The notes under the pieces are model-generated. The model ran no database searches and was not told the origin of the DNA. It worked only from the letters and a program-made list of their open reading frames with translations. A stretch of 64,000 bases of DNA, taken from NCBI RefSeq assembly GCF_022370755.2, contig NZ_CP092364.2:62001-126000 (forward strand), read 5' to 3'. How positions within the stretch are numbered: position 1 is the stretch's first letter; every line of letters begins with the position of its first letter. This DNA is from Mycolicibacterium goodii (GTDB lineage Bacteria; Actinomycetota; Actinomycetes; Mycobacteriales; Mycobacteriaceae). This document shows positions 56,161 through 64,000 of this stretch, piece after piece. Both the position numbers and the translations under genes were made by a program.

Positions 56161-56831
56161 CCGCTCGCGTGGGCGTGATCACATTCCCCGGCACGCTCGA
56201 TGACGTCGACGCCGCTCGCGCAGTGCGGCTGGCCGGCGGCGAGGCCGTGAGCCTGTGGCACGCCGATGCCGATCTGCACGGCGTCGATGCCGTCGTGGTG
56301 CCCGGCGGCTTCTCCTACGGCGACTACCTGCGGTGCGGCGCGATCGCCAAGTTCGCGCCCGTGATGGGCTCGGTGATCGAGGCCGCCAACAAGGGCATGC
56401 CGGTGCTCGGCATCTGCAACGGATTCCAGGTGCTGTGCGAGGCAGGCCTGCTGCCCGGCGCGCTGACCCGCAACGCCGGGCTGCACTTCGTGTGCCGCGA
56501 CGTGTGGCTCGAGGTCGTCTCCAACAGCACGGCCTGGACGACGCGCTACGAGACCGGGGCTGACCTGTTGATCCCGCTGAAGTCCGGTGAGGGCCGCTAC
56601 GTGGCGTCCGAGTCCGTGCTAGACGAACTCGAAGGCGAGGACCGGGTGGTCTTCCGCTTCCGCGAGAACCTCAACGGGTCGATGCGCGACATCGCGGGCA
56701 TCTGCTCGGAGAACCGTCGCGTCGTCGGCCTCATGCCACATCCCGAACATGCCACCGAGGCGCTGACCGGTCCGTCCGACGACGGACTCGGCCTGTTCTA
56801 CTCGGCGCTCGACGCGGTGCTGTCGGTCTAG
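56157..56831 (+). CDS. purQ: Phosphoribosylformylglycinamidine synthase glutaminase subunit PurQ
   Basis: A 224-residue class I glutamine amidotransferase giving ammonia to PurL. The oxyanion segment is [13 protein letters not shown] (about residues 44-56), the nucleophile Cys is in [10 protein letters not shown] near residue 86, and the catalytic His/Glu are in MPHPEHATE near residue 196. All three catalytic residues are present. The start overlaps the purS stop. The end is 13 bases from the convergent encapsulin gene. Confidence 0.95.
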   Translation: MTARVGVITFPGTLDDVDAARAVRLAGGEAVSLWHADADLHGVDAVVVPGGFSYGDYLRCGAIAKFAPVMGSVIEAANKGMPVLGICNGFQVLCEAGLLPGALTRNAGLHFVCRDVWLEVVSNSTAWTTRYETGADLLIPLKSGEGRYVASESVLDELEGEDRVVFRFRENLNGSMRDIAGICSENRRVVGLMPHPEHATEALTGPSDDGLGLFYSALDAVLSV

Positions 56832-56844
56832 TTCGGCCCGCGAC

Positions 56845-57642
56845 TCACGGCGTCAGCGCGACGGAGGCCTCGGCGGTGTAGCACAGGAACGTCATGGTCT
56901 CCTCCATGTAGAGGTGGACCACCTCGGCATCGTGTGACAGGTAGCCGATGGACACGTCGGTGCCGAGTTGGAGATCGAAATCCCCTCCGCGCGTAGACAG
57001 TACGAACGCACCGTCGATCGCGGGCGCCCAGATGATGTCACCGTCGACGAGGCGGTTGATGTGTTCGCGGATCGGATATCCGTGTGCGGTGGTCTCGCTG
57101 ACCTTGGTGTAGGTCTCGGCCGACAGCAGCACCGAGTAGGGCCCGTCGACACCGGCGAGGCGCAGTTCCGACAGCGCCTGGGCGATCACGTCGGGGATCT
57201 CGCGGGCATCGTCGGGCAGTGCGAGCGCGGGGTTGGAGCTGGAACTGCGGATGCCCTCGATCGACGCGGCCGCGTAGCCCTCGAAGATGGCCCGGTCCTC
57301 GACGAACGCGAGCTTCTTGGCGGCATCCTTGACCGGATCCCAGTCGGAGTCCTGCGATCCGCGTTCGACGTCGTCGATGTCCCGGCGCGCCACCGTGAAC
57401 GGCACCCGCAGCCGCACGAGCGGCTTGGCGTCGCGCAGGTGCGCGATGACGCCGTCGCCGGGCGGGCTCACATCGAGCAGGTGACCGGTGCTGACGCTCG
57501 CGGTCACCGGGCCGCTGGGACCGCTCACGTCGACCACACGGCGTCCGGCGATATGGCGCTTGAACGTGCGGGTCGCCTCCAATTCGATCTCGGCCCAGGC
57601 TGATTCGGTGATAGGGGCGAGGTCGCGATAGAGGTTGTTCAT
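56845..57642 (-). CDS. Encapsulin nanocompartment shell protein
   Basis: A 265-residue HK97-fold shell protein of the T=1 encapsulin family, which forms 60-subunit protein cages. The start MNNLYRDLAPITESAW and the RTFKRHIAGRRVVDV, DPVKDAAKKLAFVEDRAIFEG and GPYSVLLSAETYTKV segments are family signatures, as is the C-terminal ETMTFLCYTAEASVAL. It is the counterpart of M. tuberculosis Rv0798c (CFP29). The ATG overlaps the DyP stop by one base, so cargo and shell are translated from one message. Coupling should help balance cargo with shell. Confidence 0.95.
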   Translation of the reverse strand: MNNLYRDLAPITESAWAEIELEATRTFKRHIAGRRVVDVSGPSGPVTASVSTGHLLDVSPPGDGVIAHLRDAKPLVRLRVPFTVARRDIDDVERGSQDSDWDPVKDAAKKLAFVEDRAIFEGYAAASIEGIRSSSSNPALALPDDAREIPDVIAQALSELRLAGVDGPYSVLLSAETYTKVSETTAHGYPIREHINRLVDGDIIWAPAIDGAFVLSTRGGDFDLQLGTDVSIGYLSHDAEVVHLYMEETMTFLCYTAEASVALTP

Positions 57643-58664
57643 CAGCGGGTTCCTTTCAGGCTGCCGATTCCGAGAGAGCCGTGATAGTCGGCCGGAGGTG
57701 CCGTGGCGGGTTCGGCCAGGTCGTCCTCCGACGGGAGAGGTGGTGGGTCGTCGAGGAAATCGACGGTGGGGGTGAAGAACAACCCGCCGGTGATGGCGGT
57801 CGAGAAATCCAGGATACGGTCGGTGTTGCCGGGCGGATCGCCGATGAACATGTTGTCGAGCATCCGCTCGGTGACGCTCGGGGTGCGCGAGTAACCGATG
57901 TAGTACGTACCGAATTCGCCCTTGCCGATCTCGCCGAACGGCATGTTGTGCCGGACGATCTTGAGCTCGTTGCCGTCCTCGTCCTCGATGACGTTGAGCG
58001 CCACATGCGAGTTGGCGGGCTTGACGTCGTCGTCCAACTCGATGTCGTCGAGCTTGGTGCGGCCGATCACCCGCTCCTGCTCCTCGACCGACAGCGAGTT
58101 CCAGGAAGCCATGTCGTGCAGGTACTTCTGCACGTGCACGTAGCAGCCGCCGGCGAAATCCGGGTCCTCGTCACCGATCTGCGTCGCGACGACCGCGAGG
58201 TTGCCGTCCGGGTTCTCGGTGCCGTCGACGAACCCCATGAGGTCACGGTTGTCGAAGAACTTGAAGCCGTGCGTCTCGTCGACGATCGTGATCGCACCCG
58301 ACATGGCCTCGACGAGCTTGGTCGCGAGTTCGAAGCACACGTCCATGGATTCGGCGCGAAGATGGAACAGCAGATCGCCCGGCGTCGCGGGCGCATGGTG
58401 GCGCCCACCGTCGATCTCGCGGAACGGATGCAGTTCGGCCGGGCGCGGCCCGCTGAACAACCGGTCCCATGCGTCGGAGCCGATCGAGGTGATCGCCGAG
58501 AGGCGCTTGGCGGGATCACGGAACCCGATGGCGCGGACCAGGCCCGAGATGTCGGGCAGAGCGTCGTGCACCGTCGCCTCCTGCCCCTCGTCGATGGTCG
58601 CAACCAGGAAGACGGCAGCCGGGGTCAGCGGAGCGAGGACCGGCTGAGGCTGTGGTGCGGGCAC
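57642..58664 (-). CDS. Dye-decolorizing peroxidase (DyP), encapsulin cargo
   Basis: A 340-residue haem peroxidase of the DyP family. The GxxDG motif is GFVDGTENP near residue 145, the proximal His lies in NSHVALN near residue 220, and GYSRTPS holds the distal-site Arg near 260. The last residues, SLGIGSLKGTR, are the encapsulin targeting peptide: a linker of Pro/Ala/Asp precedes the SLxIGSLKG motif. So it should be loaded inside the shell encoded directly downstream. The start is GTG at 58664. It is the counterpart of Rv0799c. Confidence 0.95.
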   Translation of the reverse strand: MPAPQPQPVLAPLTPAAVFLVATIDEGQEATVHDALPDISGLVRAIGFRDPAKRLSAITSIGSDAWDRLFSGPRPAELHPFREIDGGRHHAPATPGDLLFHLRAESMDVCFELATKLVEAMSGAITIVDETHGFKFFDNRDLMGFVDGTENPDGNLAVVATQIGDEDPDFAGGCYVHVQKYLHDMASWNSLSVEEQERVIGRTKLDDIELDDDVKPANSHVALNVIEDEDGNELKIVRHNMPFGEIGKGEFGTYYIGYSRTPSVTERMLDNMFIGDPPGNTDRILDFSTAITGGLFFTPTVDFLDDPPPLPSEDDLAEPATAPPADYHGSLGIGSLKGTR

Positions 58665-58713
58665 AACAGGACCCTAGCGCGGCGCGGCGCGAAATCACGG
58701 TCAAGATAGAGAG

Positions 58714-59976
58714 ATGGCAGCTAGCCCCCAGAGCTTGTGCGAGTTCATCGACGCGTCCCCGTCCCCGTTCCATGTGTGCGCCACCGCAGCCCGACGGTTG
58801 CGCGACGCGGGTTACACCGAACTGGCAGAGACCGACAGTTGGCCGGCGGCCGGGAAGTTCTTCACGGTGCGGGCCGGGTCACTGGTGGCGTGGCGCGCCG
58901 ACGCCGGTCACGCGCCGTTCCGCATCGTCGGAGGCCACACCGACAGCCCCAACCTGCGGGTCAAGCAGCGCCCCGACCGTGTGGTGGCCGGCTGGCAGGT
59001 GGTGGCCCTGCAGCCCTACGGCGGGGCCTGGCTGAACTCGTGGCTGGACCGCGATCTCGGGATCAGCGGCAGGCTCTCGCTGCGCAACGACAACGCGACC
59101 GACGGCATCGAGCACCGTCTCGTGCGGATCGACGATCCGATCCTGCGGGTGCCACAACTGGCCATCCACCTGTCCGAGGACCGCAAAGGCGTCAGCCCGG
59201 ACCCGCAGCGGCATGTCAACGCGGTGTGGGGGCTGGGGGAGCGGCCACGGTCGTTCGTCGACTTCGTCGCCGACCGCGCGGGTGTCGACGCCCGGGATGT
59301 GCTCGGGTTCGACCTCATGACCCACGACCTCGCGCCGTCGGCGGTCACCGGGGCCGACGGCGAGTTCGTCAGCGCGCCCCGACTCGACAACCAGGCCACG
59401 TGCTACGCCGGACTTGAGGCGTTCCTGGCCGCGGAAGAATCCGGCTACCTGCCCGTGCTGGCTCTGTTCGACCACGAGGAGGTCGGCTCGCAGTCCGATC
59501 ACGGTGCCCAGTCCGAACTGTTGCCGACCGTGCTGGAGCGCATCGTGCTCGCGGCCGGGCAGAGCCGGGAGGATTACCTGCGGCGCGTGGCCGGTTCGAT
59601 GGTCGCCTCGGGCGACATGGCACACGCGACGCACCCCAACCACCCGGAACGGCACGAGCCCGGACACCTGATCGAGGTCAACGCGGGGCCGGTGCTCAAG
59701 GTGCAGCCCAACCTGCGCTACGCCACCGACGGCCGCACGGCCGCGGCGTTCGCGCTGGCCTGCGACCAGGCCGGGGTGCCGCTGCAGCGCTACGAGCACC
59801 GCGCCGATCTGCCGTGCGGATCGACGATCGGGCCGATGACCGCGGCGCGCACCGGCATCCCCACCGTCGACGTCGGCGCGGCACAGCTCGCGATGCACTC
59901 GGCGCGCGAGTTCATGGGTGCGCGCGACGTCGCGGCGTACTCGGCGGCGCTTCAGGCGTTCTTGTCACCGGGGTGA
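58714..59976 (+). CDS. pepC: M18-family aspartyl aminopeptidase (PepC-like)
   Basis: A 420-residue dodecameric zinc aminopeptidase. Visible family segments are [26 protein letters not shown] with metal-binding His/Asp near residue 75, RLDNQATC near 225, [13 protein letters not shown] near 254 and the late [12 protein letters not shown]. It removes acidic or neutral N-terminal residues. It is the counterpart of Rv0800. It is divergent from dyp by about 50 bases. Confidence 0.92.
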   Translation: MAASPQSLCEFIDASPSPFHVCATAARRLRDAGYTELAETDSWPAAGKFFTVRAGSLVAWRADAGHAPFRIVGGHTDSPNLRVKQRPDRVVAGWQVVALQPYGGAWLNSWLDRDLGISGRLSLRNDNATDGIEHRLVRIDDPILRVPQLAIHLSEDRKGVSPDPQRHVNAVWGLGERPRSFVDFVADRAGVDARDVLGFDLMTHDLAPSAVTGADGEFVSAPRLDNQATCYAGLEAFLAAEESGYLPVLALFDHEEVGSQSDHGAQSELLPTVLERIVLAAGQSREDYLRRVAGSMVASGDMAHATHPNHPERHEPGHLIEVNAGPVLKVQPNLRYATDGRTAAAFALACDQAGVPLQRYEHRADLPCGSTIGPMTAARTGIPTVDVGAAQLAMHSAREFMGARDVAAYSAALQAFLSPG

Positions 59977-59993
59977 TCTAGGGTCTGGAGAAC

Positions 59994-60344
59994 ATGGGAC
60001 TCTCCGTGGAAATGGTGACCGTCGACTGTGCCGACCCCGACGCGCTCGCGCAGTGGTGGTCGCAGGCTGTCGGTGGTGACGTGAACGTGCTGGCACCGGG
60101 TGAGTTCGCGGTGCTCGTGCGCCCCGAGGGTGTGCGGCTGGGCTTCCAGAAGGTGCCGGATCCGACGCCGGGCAAGAACCGCCTGCACCTCGACCTGGCG
60201 TCCGAGGACGTCGAGGCGGAGGTGCAGCGCCTCGTGGGGCTCGGTGCCAAGCAGACCGGCAGGCACAGCTTCGGCCCGGAGTTCAGCTGGGTCGTGCTGG
60301 CAGATCCCGAGGGCAACGCGTTCTGCATCGCCGCCAGCGAGTGA
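59994..60344 (+). CDS. Glyoxalase/bleomycin-resistance-fold (VOC) protein
   Basis: A 116-residue VOC-fold protein with two beta-alpha-beta repeats. The core pattern SVEMVTVDCADPDALAQWW and RLHLDLASEDVEAEVQRL is typical, and FSWVVLADPEGNAFCI is the conserved C-terminal strand. The metal ligands are only partly visible (His in RLHLDL). Substrate unknown. GGAG lies just before the ATG; a TAGGGT box nine bases upstream may be its -10. Its end meets the convergent TPP enzyme gene end with no spacer. Confidence 0.85.
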   Translation: MGLSVEMVTVDCADPDALAQWWSQAVGGDVNVLAPGEFAVLVRPEGVRLGFQKVPDPTPGKNRLHLDLASEDVEAEVQRLVGLGAKQTGRHSFGPEFSWVVLADPEGNAFCIAASE

Positions 60345-62138
60345 TCACGAGCGGCCGTGCGGAAGTAGTTCGGCCGCTTTGTTCTTCGCGATCTCGGCGA
60401 ACAGGTGCCAGCCGTTGGGATCTTTCACGAACGCCTGGGCGGTGGCCTTCATCTGCTCGTATGTGACGTGTGGCGGGATCGGCGGCACCTCGGGGTCGGT
60501 GTGGACGTCGAGCAGCACCGGCTCGTCGGCCGACAGCGCGGTGTCCCAGGCCGCGCCGAGCTGCTCGGGGTCGTCGACGGTGATGGACCGCAGGCCCATC
60601 GCGCGGGCCACGTTGGCGTACGACACCTCCGGCAGGCTCTGAGAGCCCTCGAATTTCGGGGCGCCGCCCATCGCACGCAGTTCCCAGGTGACGTGCGCGA
60701 GGTCGTTGTTGTGGAACACACAGACCACCATGCGCGGATCGGCCCACAGGTGCGCGTAGCGGCTGATGGTGAGCAGTTCGGCGAGCCCGTTCATCTGCAT
60801 CGCGCCGTCGCCGACCAACGCGATCACCGGGCGGTCGGGCTGCGCGAACTTCGCACCGATCGCGTACGGCACCGCCGACCCCATCGTGGCCAGCGTGCCC
60901 GACAGTGAACCGCTCGTGGTCGACGTGAACTTCAGGCACCGGGCGTACCAGTTCGTCGACGAACCCGAATCCCCGGCGACCATCGCGTATTCGGGCAACC
61001 GGGACGACAGTTCCCACACCACGCGCATCGGGTTGATCGGATCGGCCTTGAGCATCGACTGACGCTCGACGGTCTCCCACCACTTCGCGACACCGGATTC
61101 GACGGTCTGCCGCCACGACCGGTCGTCCTTGCGCCTCAGTAGCGGAATCAGTTGCGACAACGTGGTTTTCGCGTCCGCGACGATGTTGACCTCGGTCGGG
61201 TACCGCATGCCGATGTTGGCCCCGTCGATGTCGATCTCGACCGCGCGGGCCTGCCCGTACTCGGGCAGGAACTGGCTGTAGGGGAAGTTGGTGCCGACGA
61301 TCAGCAGCGTGTCGCAGTCCCGCATCATCTCGTAGCTGGGCCGCGTGCCGAGCAGACCGATCGAGCCGGTGACGTACGGCAGGTCATCGGGGAGGACATC
61401 CTTGCCCAGCAGGGCCTTGGCGACGCCCGCGCCGAGCAGTTCGGCGACCTGCTCCACTTCGGCGGCGGCCCCGCGAGCACCCTGCCCGATGAGGATCGCG
61501 ACCTTGGAGCCCTCGTTGAGCACATCGGCCGCATCCTGCAGCGCCTCCGGATCCGGCGCCAGCACCGGTTCGGCGTCGTGCGGGGCGCTCGAGGGCACCT
61601 GCTTGAACGCGTGCGCGGGCGGTTCGTAGGCCTGCTCCTGCAGATCTGACGGGATCACCACCGCGGTCGGTGCGCGACGCGCACGGGCCGTGCGGAAGGC
61701 ACGGTCCAGCGCGTTGGGCAACTGGCTCGCGACGTTGACCTCGACCAGATAGTCGCTGGCCACATCGGAGAACAACGCCTGCAGGTCGACTTCCTGCTGA
61801 TAGCTGCCGCCCATCGCGCTGCGGGCTGTCTGGCCCACGATGGCCACGACCGGGGTGTGGTCGAGCTTGGCGTCGTAGAGGCCGTTGAGCAGGTGGATCG
61901 CACCGGGACCGGATGTCGCCATGCACACACCGACGTTGCCGGAGAACTTGGCGTAGCCGGTGGCGGCGAGCGCGGCCATCTCCTCGTGCCGCGTCTGCAC
62001 GAACAACGGGCCCGCGGACTCGTCCTTGCCGAACGCCGCGACGAGGTCGTTGATGCCGTCGCCCGGGTAGCCGAACACCTGCTCCACGTGCCACTCGCGG
62101 AGACGTTCGAGAACATATTCGGCGACTGTTTGGCTCAT
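60345..62138 (-). CDS. Thiamine-pyrophosphate enzyme, pyruvate oxidase/acetolactate synthase-like
   Basis: A 597-residue ThDP-dependent enzyme. The N-terminal domain starts VAEYVLERLREWHVEQVFGYPGDGIN and has the catalytic Glu in QTRHEEMAALAATG near residue 52. The C-terminal ThDP motif is VGDGAMQMNGLAELL, followed by FHNNDLAHVTWELR. A middle domain of FAD/ADP-binding type (IGQGARGAAAEVEQV) is consistent with PoxB-like pyruvate dehydrogenases. True acetolactate synthase has other residues, and the FAD requirement is unproven. It is divergent from the antiporter. Confidence 0.82.
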   Translation of the reverse strand: MSQTVAEYVLERLREWHVEQVFGYPGDGINDLVAAFGKDESAGPLFVQTRHEEMAALAATGYAKFSGNVGVCMATSGPGAIHLLNGLYDAKLDHTPVVAIVGQTARSAMGGSYQQEVDLQALFSDVASDYLVEVNVASQLPNALDRAFRTARARRAPTAVVIPSDLQEQAYEPPAHAFKQVPSSAPHDAEPVLAPDPEALQDAADVLNEGSKVAILIGQGARGAAAEVEQVAELLGAGVAKALLGKDVLPDDLPYVTGSIGLLGTRPSYEMMRDCDTLLIVGTNFPYSQFLPEYGQARAVEIDIDGANIGMRYPTEVNIVADAKTTLSQLIPLLRRKDDRSWRQTVESGVAKWWETVERQSMLKADPINPMRVVWELSSRLPEYAMVAGDSGSSTNWYARCLKFTSTTSGSLSGTLATMGSAVPYAIGAKFAQPDRPVIALVGDGAMQMNGLAELLTISRYAHLWADPRMVVCVFHNNDLAHVTWELRAMGGAPKFEGSQSLPEVSYANVARAMGLRSITVDDPEQLGAAWDTALSADEPVLLDVHTDPEVPPIPPHVTYEQMKATAQAFVKDPNGWHLFAEIAKNKAAELLPHGRS

Positions 62139-62199
62139 CTGGCGGTGTTACCCGCGTCGCCACCCGGGAAACCTGACCGATCACTGCGATGATGCCCTC

Positions 62200-64000
<1,801 letters not shown>

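Overview
The window is high-GC DNA from a fast-growing mycobacterium, most likely Mycolicibacterium smegmatis or a very close relative. The markers are the end of an Mce4 locus followed by otsA, a PhoP/PhoR pair nearly identical to the mycobacterial one, the cyp51 steroid/P450 block, a fused DUF429 plus (p)ppGpp-synthetase protein (the RelZ architecture known from M. smegmatis), and the encapsulin/DyP pair. I see no insertion sequence, prophage or CRISPR array. Gene names resting on Rv-type counterparts come from remembered M. tuberculosis gene order and visible motifs, not from a search.

Layout. (1) 1-4866: end of mce4 (mce4E tail, mce4F, two Mce-associated proteins; sterol import), convergent with otsA. 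(2) 4867-6359: a 54-residue protein and three tandem small secreted cysteine-containing paralogues. (3) 6.6-16.6 kb: accessory catabolic and envelope block with a crotonase, an SDR, a hydroxyacid-dehydrogenase-like protein, a four-gene CO-dehydrogenase-like molybdenum hydroxylase operon (coxL-G-M-S order), a VanX-like peptidase, a cutinase and a Tat-exported glycoside hydrolase. (4) 16.6-20.9 kb: small ORF, HNH nuclease, tRNA-Thr, a decapeptide-repeat protein, phoP-phoR with a PhoP-box-like direct repeat, and a HIT hydrolase. (5) 21-35.6 kb: redox and steroid-type block. A leftward run (SDR, KSI-like, adhB, NTF2-like, ferredoxin, cyp51, SDR, cyp123, tetR) diverges from aldA-SDR-HIBADH-CMD-hypothetical; a cyp125-like/tetR pair follows.

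(6) 35.7-64 kb: purine genes purD, purB, purC, purS-purQ and purL scattered among unrelated genes: esterase, TetR, APC permease, RelZ-like enzyme, cyp126, TDT channel, DUF1707 protein, AbiEi/DUF559 protein, oligopeptidase B, DoxX, glutathione-peroxidase-like enzyme, FAD dehydrogenase, MBL hydrolase, encapsulin with its DyP cargo, M18 aminopeptidase, TPP enzyme and a cation/proton antiporter. Each independently started pur gene has a TANNNT -10 box 6-8 nt before its start codon, which suggests leaderless transcripts.

Working together: Mce4, the P450s, the KSI-like protein, AdhB, SDRs and the FAD dehydrogenase fit uptake and oxidation of sterols or other lipids, though only Mce4 and CYP51 have well-grounded roles. 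DyP ends in an encapsulin targeting peptide, so the two should form a loaded nanocompartment. The most unusual items are the 14-fold decapeptide-repeat protein beside phoP, the molybdenum hydroxylase with a non-CODH active-site loop, the SDR that seems to begin at ATT, and several strong inverted repeats.
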